Assembly: GCA_037013495.1 (NCBI GenBank) | Contig: CM072810.1 | Coordinates: 81,514,449 to 81,578,448, forward strand | Reading direction: 5' to 3' | From: Hippophae tibetana | Taxonomy: Eukaryota; Streptophyta; Magnoliopsida; Rosales; Elaeagnaceae | Length of the DNA: 64,000 nt | Shown: positions 1 through 9,138 of the stretch, piece after piece | How the letters are laid out: each line of letters opens with the position of its first letter | How positions within the stretch are numbered: the stretch's first letter is position 1 | Made by a program: the position numbers and the translations under genes | The notes under the pieces: generated by a model | Told to the model about the DNA's origin: nothing | The model's database searches: none | Seen by the model: the letters and a program-made list of their open reading frames with translations, nothing else

Positions 1-332
1 AAAAAAAGAAAGCAAACAAAAGATGGGTTATACTGTTCATAGTATTAAAAAAAGAATTTTTGATAAATTAGAGTTCCAACTTTAAACGTCCGTAACTTTT
101 AACTCGTGTATCGAAACTACTCTTATAATATATCAAATCGAAGCTTGTAACGATTCCTATTATCAGGGCATGGCTTGGGAAAGAACATCATTTTTTGAAT
201 CCAAATTAAACTGTATATTTCACCTAATGAGGGTTTAAAACTTTCGTCTCGTATATTCCTTTATTTTGCTTAGCGTTTTCTTAAAAGCTACTGTAACGGA
301 GATTGGGGGGTCAACCAAAAGTGTGTTTAAAA

Positions 333-353
333 ATATTCCAAAGTTCTGAATAT
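333..353 (+). other. Short upstream dyad, example in M1
   Basis: ATATTC at 333-338 and GAATAT at 348-353 are inverted copies with a 9-base loop. Types with AAAGATTCTG have a loop one base longer. With the two elements that follow, this makes a ~100-base cluster of inverted repeats once per monomer. Confidence 0.75.
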
Positions 354-368
354 CTAACAAATATTCTT

Positions 369-396
369 AAGATCGTACAAATATACTCACGATCTT
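369..396 (+). other. Conserved dyad (8-bp arms, 12-base spacer), example in M1
   Basis: AAGATCGT at 369-376 and ACGATCTT at 389-396 are perfect inverted copies separated by 12 bases. The same element sits at the same place in most monomers. In B and beta monomers the arms shorten to AGATCGT/ACGATCT. It is damaged in type H (GATCGG), M8 (ACTATCTT) and M30 (GATCATT), and lost in M46 and M48 through the 20-bp deletion. It could form a hairpin or cruciform or bind a dimeric protein. No function is shown by sequence alone. Confidence 0.85.
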
Positions 397-404
397 TCCA
401 AAGG

Positions 405-435
405 GATATTTTTGGAATATCAAAGGGAAATATTC
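405..435 (+). other. Overlapping short dyads next to the main dyad, example in M1
   Basis: GATATT at 405-410 pairs with AATATC at 416-421 (5-base loop). The overlapping GAATAT at 415-420 pairs with ATATTC at 430-435 (9-base loop). The two stems compete for the same bases. The arrangement recurs in nearly every monomer and in M32 is broken by a two-base loss. Confidence 0.8.
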
Positions 436-910
436 ATTTTCTGTGCAATTATTATTTTTATTTAATTATGGGCCTTTTATGTTAAGCTATTTTATTTTTA
501 GTGAATTATGGAATTTAATATGTCTTATTTCTCATAAGTATTTTTATGCTATTATTCTTTTGGATAGATTTTCCACATTGCACAACAAAATAGCCTCATT
601 GAGGTTGCATTACGTCTAAGGTGTTGTACCGTAAAAAAGAAAATAGCAGGCTTGTGACGGGGAAAGAACTGATATCATTAATGAAATTATATTTTAGCAC
701 TACTTTTGCTTTTCTTTTTGGGGTTCTTGATGGAATGCCCGAATTCGACATATCAAAGGAAGGGATCATTTTTTATGGCTTCAAAAGGATAGGGTTTTAT
801 GGACTTGTGGATGTTGTTTTCGTTTGTGGTTTCGTTTCTTATTTTTTTTTGAAACCATCGTATTTTCTTCTTGATCTTTAATTCTATGTTTAATCAATAC
901 TTCTTCTTCA

Positions 911-935
911 TAAAAAAAAAAGATAGCAAACAAAA
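911..935 (+). repeat. Monomer-junction A-tract, example between M1 and M2
   Basis: The CTTCTTCTTCAT box is followed by a run of A (about 6-12 in different copies), then GATAGC or GAAAGC and AAACAAAAGATGGG. This is the main site of length variation between monomers. Two forms exist: CATAAAA followed by GATAGC (D, E, F, G, A, alpha starts) and CATATAAAA followed by GAAAGC or GCAAAC (C, B, H starts). Confidence 0.85.
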
Positions 936-1036
936 GATGGGTTATACTGTTCATAGTAATAAAAAAAGAACTTTTGATAAATTAGAGTTCCAACTTTAAA
1001 CTTCCGTAACTTTTAACTCGTGTATCGAAACTACTA

Positions 1037-1142
1037 TTATAATATATCAAATCGAAGCTTGTCACGATTCCTATTATCAGGGCATGGCTTGGGAAAGAAC
1101 ATCATTTTTTGAATCCCAATTAAACTGTATATTTCACCTAAC
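1037..1142 (+). other. Putative gene-conversion tract in M2 (type B bases in a type D monomer)
   Basis: M2 follows its partner M7 on both sides, but six positions here match type B (M16, M21, M31): ACTATTATAAT, GTCACGATT, AATCCCAA, TTAAACTG, TATATTTC and CTAACGAGG. The type D partner reads ACTATAATAAT, GTAACGATT, AATCCAAA, TTAATCTG, TATACTTC and CTACCGAGG. The D pattern resumes with TTTCGGCTC and TATTTCTTTATT. Confidence 0.78.
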
Positions 1143-2738
1143 GAGGGTTTAAAACTTTCGGCTCATATATTTCTTTATTTTGCTTAGTGTTTTCTTAAAA
1201 GCTACTGTAACGGAGATTGAGGGGTCGACCAAAAGTGTGTTTAAAAATATTCCAAAGATTCTGAATATCTAACAAATATTCTCAAGATCGTTCAAATATA
1301 CTCACGATCTTTCCAAAGGGATATTTTTGGAATATCAAAGGGAAATATTCATTTTCGGTGCAATTATTATTTTTATTTAATTATGGTCCTTTTATGTTAA
1401 GCTATTTTATTTTTAGTGAATATTGGAATTTAATAGGTCTTATTTCTCATAAGTATTTTTATGCTATTATTCTTTTGTATAGATTTTCCACATTGCACAA
1501 CAAAATAGCCTCATTGAGGTTGCATTACGTCTAAGGTGTTGTACCGTAAAAAAGAAAATAGCAGGCTTGTGACGGGGAAAGAACTGATATCATTAATGAA
1601 ATTATATTTTAGCACTACATTTGCTTTTCTTTTTGGGGTTCTTGATGGAATGCCCGAATTCGACATATCAAAGGGAGCGATCATTTTTTGTGGCATCACA
1701 AGGTTAGGGTTTTATGGACTTGTGGATGTTGTTTTCGTTTATGGTTTCGTTTCTTATTTATTTTTGAAACCATCGTATTTGCTTCTTGATCTTTAATTCT
1801 ATGTTTATTCAATACTTCTTCTTCATATAAAAAAAAAAGAAAGCAAACAAAAGATGGGATATACTGTTCATAGTATTAAAAAAAGAATTTTTGATAAATT
1901 AGAGTTCCAACTTTAAACGTCCGTAACTTTTAACTCGTGTATCGAAACTACTATTATAATATATGAAATCGAAGCTTGTAACGATTCCTATTATCAGGGC
2001 ATGGCTCTGGAAAGAACATCATTTTTTGAATCCAAATTAAACTGTATATTTCACCTAATGACTGTTAAAAACTTTCGTCTCATATATTCCTTTATTTTGC
2101 TTAGCGTTTTCTTAAAAGCTACTGTAACGGAGATTGAGGGGTCAACCAAAAGTGTGTTTAAAAATATTCCAAAGTTCTGAATATCTAACAAATATTCTTA
2201 AGATCGTACAAATATACTCACGATCTTTCCAAAGGGATATTTTTGGAATATCAAAAGGAAATATTCATTTTCGGCGCAATTATTATTTTTATTTAATTGT
2301 GGTCCTTTTATGTTAAGCTATTTTATTTTTAGTGAATTGTGGAATTGAATAGGTCTTATTTCTCATAAGTATTTTTATGCTATTATTCTTTTGGATAGTT
2401 TTTCCACATTGCACAACAAAATAGCCTCATTGACGTTGCATTACGTCTAAGGTGTTGTAATGTAAAAAAGAAAATACCAGGCTTGTGACGGTGAAAGAAC
2501 CGATACATTAATGAAATTATATTTTAGTAATACTTTTGCTTTTCTTTTTGGGGTTCTTGATTGAATGCCCGAATTCGACATATCAAAGGGAGTGATCATT
2601 TTTATGGCGTCACAAGGTTAGGGTTTTATGGACTTGTAGATGTTGTTTTCGTTTGTGGTTTCGTTTCTTATTTATTTTTGAAACCATCTTATTTTCTTCT
2701 TGATCTTTAATTCTATGTTTAATCAATACTTCTTCTTC

Positions 2739-4565
2739 ATAAAAAAAAGATAGCAAACAAAAGATGGGTTATACTATTCATAGTATTAAAAAAGAACTTT
2801 TGATAAATTAGAGTTCCAACTTCAAACGTCCGTAATTTTTTAACTCGTGTATCGAAACTACTATTATAATATATCAAATCGAAGCTTTTAACGATTCTTA
2901 TTATCAGGGCATGGCTTGGCAAATAACCTCATTTTTTGAATCCAAATTAAACTGTATACTACACCTACCGAGGGTTTAAAACATTCGGCTCATATATTCC
3001 TTTATTTTGCATAGTGTTTTCTTAAAAGCTACTGTAACGGAGATTGAGGGGTCGACCAAAAGTGTGTTAAAAAATATTCCAAAGATTCTGAATATCTAAC
3101 AAATATTCTCAAGATCGTTCAAATATACTCACGATCTTTCCAAAGGGATATTTTTGGAATATCAAAGGGAAATATTCATTTTCGGTGCAATTATTATTTT
3201 TATTTAATTATGGTACTTTTATGTTAAGCTATTTTAATTTTAGTGAATTGTGGAATTTAATAGGTCTTATTTCTCATAAGTATTTTTATGCTATTATTCT
3301 TTTGGATAGATTTTCCACATTGCACAACAAAATAGCCTCATTGAGGTTGCATTACGTCTAAGGTGTTGTATCGTAAAAAAGAAAATAGCAGGCTTGTGAT
3401 GGGGAAAGAACTGATATCATTAATGAAATTATATTTTAGCACTACATTTGCTTTTCTTTTTGGCTTCTTGATGGAATGCCCGAATTCGACATATCAAAGG
3501 GAGCGTTCATTTTTTGTGGCATCACAAGGTTAGGGTTTTATGGCCTTGTGGATGTTGTTTTCGTTTATGGTTTTGTTTTTGATTTATTTTTGAAACCATC
3601 GTATTTTCTTCTTGATCTTTAATTCTAGGTTTATTCAATACTTCTTCTTCATATAAAAAAAAAAGCAAACAAAAGATTTGTTATACTGTTCATAGTATTA
3701 AAAAAAGAATTTTTGATAAATTAGAGTTCCAACTTTAAACGTCCGTAACTTTTAACTCGTGTATCGAAACTACTTTTATAATTTATCAAATCGAAGCTTT
3801 TAACGATTCTTATTATCAGGGCATGACTTGGCAAATAACCTCATTTTTTGAATCCAAATGAAACTGTATACTACACCTACCGAGGGTTTAAAACATTCGG
3901 CTCATATATTCCTTTATTTTGCTTAGTGTTTTCTTAAAAGCTACTGTAACGGAGATTGAGGGGTCGACCAAAAGTGTGTTAAAAAATATTCCAAAGATTC
4001 TGAATATCTAAGAAATATTCTCAAGATCGTTCAAATATACTCACGATCTTTCCAATGGGATATTTTTGGAATATCAAAGGGAAATATTCATTTTCGGTGC
4101 AATTATTATTTTTATTTAATTATGGTACTTTTATGTTAAGCTATTTTAATTTTAGTGAATTGTGGAATTTAATAGGTCTTATTTCTCATAAGTATTTTTA
4201 TGCTATTATTCTTTTGGATAGATTTTCCACATTGCACAACAAAATAGCCTCATTGAGGTTGCATTACGTCTAAGGTGTTGTATCGTAAAAAAGAAAATAG
4301 CAGGCTTGTGACGGGGAAAGAACTGATATCATTAATGAAATTATATTTTAGCACTACATTTGCTTTTCTTTTTGGGGTTCTTGATGGAATGCCCGAATTC
4401 GACATATCAAAGGGAGCGTTCATTTTTTGTGGCATCACAAGGTTAGGGTTTTATGGCCTTGTGGATGTTGTTTTCGTTTATGGTTTCGTTTTTGATTTAT
4501 TTTTGAAACCATCGTATTTTCTTCTTGATCTTTAATTCTAGCTTTATTCAATACTTCTTCTTCAT
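2739..4565 (+). repeat. Monomers M4-M5, tandem near-duplicate pair
   Basis: M4 (about 2739-3652) is type G: CTATTCATAG, an extra T in TAATTTTTTAAC, and GAAGCTTTTAACG. M5 opens with type-C bases (CTGTTCATAG, AAGAATTTTTG) and then becomes nearly identical to M4 from about 3795. Shared marks are CTTTTAACGATTC, TACTACACCTACC and GGAGCGTTC. This looks like a one-monomer unequal crossover. M4 has a net one-base loss near 3463 (GGCTTC where others read GGGGTTC). M5 has GATTTG instead of GATGGG near 3676. M28, near 24.66 kb, closely matches M4, including AATTCTAGGTTT at its end. Confidence 0.8.
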
Positions 4566-5479
4566 ATAAAAAAAAAGAAAGCAAACAAAAGATGGGTTAT
4601 ACTGTTCATAGTATTAAAAAAAGAATTTTTGATAAATTAGAGTTCCAACTTTAAACGTCCGTAACTTTTAACTCGTGTATCGAAACTACTCTTATAATAT
4701 ATCAAATCGAAGCTTGTAACGATTCCTATTATCAGGGCATGGCTTGGGAAAGAACATCATTTTTTGAATCCAAATTAAACTGTATATTTCACCTAATGAG
4801 GGTTTAAAACTTTTGTCTCGTATATTCCTTTATTTTGCTTAGCGTTTTCTTAAAAGCTACTGTAACGGAGATTGGGGGGTCAACCAAAAGTGTGTTTAAA
4901 AATATTCCAAAGTTCTGAATATCTAACAAATATTCTTAAGATCGTACAAATATACTCACGATCTTTCCAAAGGGATATTTTTGGAATATCAAAGGGAAAT
5001 ATTCATTTTCTGTGCAATTATTATTTTTATTTAATTATGGGCCTTTTATGTTAAGCTATTTTATTTTTAGTGAATTATGGAATTTAATATGTCTTATTTC
5101 TCATAAGTATTTTTATGCTATTATTCTTTTGGATAGATTTTCCACATTGCACAACAAAATAGCCTCATTGAGGTTGCATTACGTCTAAGGTGTTGTACCG
5201 TAAAAAAGAAAATAGCAGGCTTGTGACGGGGAAAGAACTGATATCATTAATGAAATTATATTTTAGCACTACTTTTGCTTTTCTTTTTGGGGTTCTTGAT
5301 GGAATGCCCGAATTCGACATATCAAAGGAAGGGATCATTTTTTATGGCTTCAAAAGGATAGGGTTTTATGGACTTGTGGATGTTGTTTTCGTTTGTGGTT
5401 TCGTTTCTTATTTTTTTTTGAAACCATCGTATTTTCTTCTTGATCTTTAATTCTATGTTTAATCAATACTTCTTCTTCA

Positions 5480-8400
5480 TAAAAAAAAAAGATAGCAAAC
5501 AAAAGATGGGTTATACTGTTCATAGTAATAAAAAAAGAACTTTTGATAAATTAGAGTTCCAACTTTAAACTTCCGTAACTTTTAACTCGTGTATCGAAAC
5601 TACTATAATAATATATCAAATCGAAGCTTGTAACGATTCCTATTATCAGGGCATGGCTTGGGAAAGAACATCATTTTTTGAATCCAAATTAATCTGTATA
5701 CTTCACCTACCGAGGGTTTAAAACTTTCGGCTCATATATTTCTTTATTTTGCTTAGTGTTTTCTTAAAAGCTACTGTAACGGAGATTGAGGGGTCGACCA
5801 AAAGTGTGTTTAAAAATATTCCAAAGATTCTGAATATCTAACAAATATTCTCAAGATCGTTCAAATATACTCACGATCTTTCCAAAGGGATATTTTTGGA
5901 ATATCAAAGGGAAATATTCATTTTCGGTGCAATTATTATTTTTATTTAATTATGGTCCTTTTATGTTAAGCTATTTTATTTTTAGTGAATATTGGAATTT
6001 AATAGGTCTTATTTCTCATAAGTATTTTTATGCTATTATTCTTTTGTATAGATTTTCCACATTGCACAACAAAATAGCCTCATTGAGGTTGCATTACGTC
6101 TAAGGTGTTGTACCGTAAAAAAGAAAATAGCAGGCTTGTGACGGGGAAAGAACTGATATCATTAATGAAATTATATTTTAGCACTTCTTTTGCTTTTCTT
6201 TTTGGGGTTCTTGATGGAATGCCCGAATTCGACATATCAAAGGGAGCGATCATTTTTTGTGGCATCACAAGGTTAGGGTTTTATGGACTTGTGGATGTTG
6301 TTTTCATTTATGGTTTCGTTTCTTATTTATTTTTGAAACCATCTTCTTTTCTTCTTGATCTTTAATTCTATGTTTAATCAATACTTCTTCTTCATAAAAA
6401 AAAAGATAGCAAACAAAAGATGGGTTATACTTTTCATAGTATTAAAAAAAGAACTTTTGATAAATTAGAGCTCCAACTTCAAACGTCCGTAATTTTTAAC
6501 TCGTGTAACGAAACTACTATTATAATATATCAAATCGAAGCTTGTAACAATTCTTATTATCAAGGCATGGCTTGGAAAATAACCTCATTTTTTGAATCCA
6601 AATTAAACTGTATACTACACCTACCGAGGGTTTAAAACATTCGGCTCATATATTCCTTCATTTTGCTTAGTGTTTTCTTAAAAGGTACTGTAATGGAGAT
6701 TGAGGGGTCGACGAAAAGTGTGTTAAAAAATATTCCAAAGATTCTGAATATCTAACAAATATTCTCAAGATCGTTCAAATATACACACTATCTTTCCAAA
6801 GGGATATTTTTGGAATATCAAAGGGAAATATTCATTTTCTGTGCAATTATTATTTTTATTTAATTATGGTCCTTTTATGTTAAGCTATTTTATTTTTAGT
6901 GAATTTTGGAATTTAATAGGTCTTATTTCTCATAAGTATTTTTATGCTATTAATCTTTTGGATAGATTTTCCACATTGCACAACAAAATAGCTTCATTGA
7001 GGTTGCATTACGTCTAAGGTGTTGTACCGTAAAAAAGAAAATAGCAGGCTTGTGACGGGGAAAGAACTGATATCATTAATGAAATTATATTTTAGCACTA
7101 CATTTGCTTTTCTTTTTGGGGTTCTTGATGGAATGCCCGAATTCGACATATCAAAGGGAGGGATCATTTTTTATGGCTTCAAAAGGATAGGGTTTTATGG
7201 ACTTGTGGATGTTGTTTTCGTTTGTGGTTTCGTTTCTTATTTATTTTTGAAACCATCTTCTTTTCTTCTTGATCTTTAATTCTATGTTTAATCAATACTT
7301 CTTCTTCATAAAAAAAAAAAGATAGCAAGCAAAAGATGGGTTATACTGTTCATAGTAATAAAAAAAGAACTTTTGATAAATTAGAGTTCCAACTTTAAAC
7401 TTCCGTAACTTTTAACTCGTGTATCGAAACTACTATAATAATATATCAAATCGAAGCTTGTAACGATTCCTATTATCAGGGCATGGCTTGGGAAAGAACA
7501 TCATTTTTTGAATCCAAATTAATCTGTATACTTCACCTACCGAGGGTTTAAAACTTTCGGCTCATATATTTCTTTATTTTGCTTAGTGTTTTCTTAAAAG
7601 CTACTGTAACGGAGATTGAGGGGTCGACCAAAAGTGTGTTTAAAAATATTCCAAAGTTCTGAATATCTAACAAATATTCTCAAGATCGTTCAAATATACT
7701 CACGATCTTTCCAAAGGGATATTTTTGGAATATCAAAGGGAAATATTCATTTTCGGTGCAATTATTATTTTTATTTAATTATGGTCCTTTTATGTTAAGC
7801 TATTTTATTTTTAGTGAATATTGGAATTTAATAGGTCTTATTTCTCATAAGTATTTTTATGCTATTATTCTTTTGTATAGATTTTCCACATTGCACAACA
7901 AAATAGCCTCATTGAGTTGCATTACGTCTAAGGTGTTGTACCGTAAAAAAGAAAATAGCAGGCTTGTGACGGGGAAAGAACTGATATCATTAATGAAATT
8001 ATATTTTAGCACTACTTTTGCTTTTCTTTTTGGGGTTCTTGATGGAATGCCCGAATTCGACATATCAAAGGGAGCGATCATTTTTTGTGGCATCACAAGG
8101 TTAGGGTTTTATGGACTTGTGGATGTTGTTTTCGTTTATGGTTTCGTTTCTTATTTATTTTTGAAACCATCTTCTTTTCTTCTTGATCTTTAATTCTATG
8201 TTTAATCAATACTTCTTCTTCATAAAAAAAAAGATAGCAAACAAAAGATGGGTTATACTTTTCATAGTATTAAAAAAAGAACTTTTGATAAATTAGAGCT
8301 CCAACTTCAAACGTCCGTAATTTTTAACTCGTGTAACGAAACTACTATTATAATATATCAAATCGAAGCTTGTAACAATTCTTATTATGAGGGCATGGCT

Positions 8401-9135
8401 TGGAAAATAACCTCATTTTTTGAATCCAAATTAAACTGTATACTACACCTACCGAGGGTTTAAAACATTCGGCTCATATATTCCTTCATTTTGCTTAGTG
8501 TTTTCTTAAAAGGTACTGTAATGGAGATTGAGGGGTCGACGAAAAGTGTGTTAAAAAATATTCCAAAGATTCTGAATATCTAACAAATATTCTCAAGATC
8601 GTTCAAATATACTCACGATCTTTCCAAAGGGATATTTTTGGAATATCAAAGGGAAATATTCATTTTCTGTGCAATTATTATTTTTATTTAATTATGGTCC
8701 TTTTATGTTAAGCTATTTTATTTTTAGTGAATTTTGGAATTTAATAGGTCTTATTTCTCATAAGTATTTTTATGCTATTAATCTTTTGGATAGATTTTCC
8801 ACATTGCACAACAAAATAGCCTCATTGAGGTTGCATTACGTCTAAGGTGTTGTACCGTAAAAAAGAAAATAGCAGGCTTGTGACGGGGAAAGAACTGATA
8901 TCATTAATGAAATTATATTTTAGCACTACATTTGCTTTTCTTTTTGGGGTTCTTGATGGAATGCCCGAATTCGACATATCAAAGGGAGGGATCATTTTTT
9001 ATGGCTTCAAAAGGATAGGGTTTTATGGACTTGTGGATGTTGTTTTCGTTTGTGGTTTCGTTTCTAATTTATTTTTGAAACCATCTTCTTTTCTTCTTGA
9101 TCTTTAATTCTATGTTTAATCAATACTTCTTCTTC
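5480..9135 (+). repeat. D-E dimer, two tandem copies (period 1,828 bp)
   Basis: Copy 1 is about 5480-7307 and copy 2 about 7308-9135. Both repeat the diagnostic bases of types D and E in the same order, and E-specific GTGTAACG is seen only in these two E copies. The ends of M8 and M10 differ at CTTATTTA against CTAATTTA. The later D-E pairs at M18-M19, M23-M24, M26-M27 and M33-M34 carry AGTAATACAAA instead of AGTAATAAAAA. This duplication is therefore local and separate from the five-monomer repeat downstream. Confidence 0.85.
7756..8193 (+). other. Longest open frame in the window (145 codons), not supported as a gene
   Basis: The frame opens with GTG in M9 and runs 145 codons only because M9 lost one G at about 7916 (CATTGAGTTGC, others CATTGAGGTTGC). 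The loss joins two shorter frames that recur separately in other monomers. The product would be hydrophobic because the DNA strand is T-rich. I see no known domain, signal peptide or conserved start. I treat it as fortuitous. Confidence 0.85.
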
Positions 9136-9138
9136 ATA

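Larger units (their letters stand above)
1..2738 (+). repeat. Monomers M1-M3 (types C, D, C-like)
   Basis: M1 starts at the window edge, M2 near 911 and M3 near 1825. M1 is almost identical to M6, 4,569 bp downstream. They share TACTCTTATAAT, ATGGGCC, TTTAATATGTC and AAGGAAGGGATC. M2 matches M7 at the same offset, except for a patch at about 1037-1142 that carries type-B bases, and its last ~300 bp differ. M3 opens like type C (AAGAATTTTTG) but later carries GTCAACC, GGCGCAATT and GATTGAATG, as in types F and H. Its reading frame is therefore closed. The block is a mixed, older part of the array. Confidence 0.85.
4566..9138 (+). repeat. Monomers M6-M10 (C D E D E) with a 1,828-bp dimer duplication
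   Basis: M6 is the near twin of M1. M7-M8 (from about 5480) and M9-M10 (from about 7308) are consecutive copies of a D-E dimer. D marks are AGTAATAAAAA, AAACTTCCG and ACTATAATAAT. E marks are TAGAGCTCC, ACTTCAAACG, GTGTAACGAAAC and GTAACAATTC. The offset between equivalent points is 1,828 bp. Small differences separate the copies: ATCAAGGC in M8 against ATGAGGGC in M10, and ACACTATCTT in M8 against ACTCACGATCTT in M10. M9 has a one-base deletion at about 7916. Confidence 0.88.

Noticed and set aside
303..485. Recurring 60-63-codon forward frame that covers the dyad cluster (e.g. 303-485, 2134-2316, 13097-13279)
   Set aside because: It is short, with a variable and often non-ATG start. It is interrupted in many monomers by the one-base difference AAAGTTCTG against AAAGATTCTG. 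No family resemblance.
621..881. Recurring 86-codon forward frame (about 30 copies, e.g. 621-881, 1536-1796, 5190-5450) with a hydrophobic C-terminal half
   Set aside because: It starts with GTG, not ATG. It is closed by GATTGA or frameshifts in more than half the monomers, including the whole alpha-beta block. It has no recognisable domain, and its hydrophobicity follows from T-rich DNA. Recurrence is due to the satellite, not to selection.
911..935. A-tract read as the poly(A) tail of a retroposed element
   Set aside because: It is present at every junction as part of the tandem unit, with no flanking target duplication. It is better read as a simple A-run subject to slippage.
1209..1222. 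RNA polymerase III B-box-like GGGGTCGACC, suggesting a SINE-derived monomer
   Set aside because: It has two mismatches to the B-box consensus, no A box at the right distance, and GTCAACC or GTCGACG in many monomers.
2838..2870. CENP-B-box-like site near the ACTCGTGTATCG / ACTCGGGTATCG segment
   Set aside because: Neither strand fits TTCGNNNNANNCGGG. The CGGG in beta lacks the required upstream TTCG at the right distance.
6420..6635. 71-codon ATG-started forward frame at the start of E and A monomers (also 8248-8463, 16468-16683, 34735-34950)
   Set aside because: It has an ATG and is repeated, but most monomer types close it with TTTAAAC where these have TTCAAAC. No domain was recognised and copies vary at random positions.
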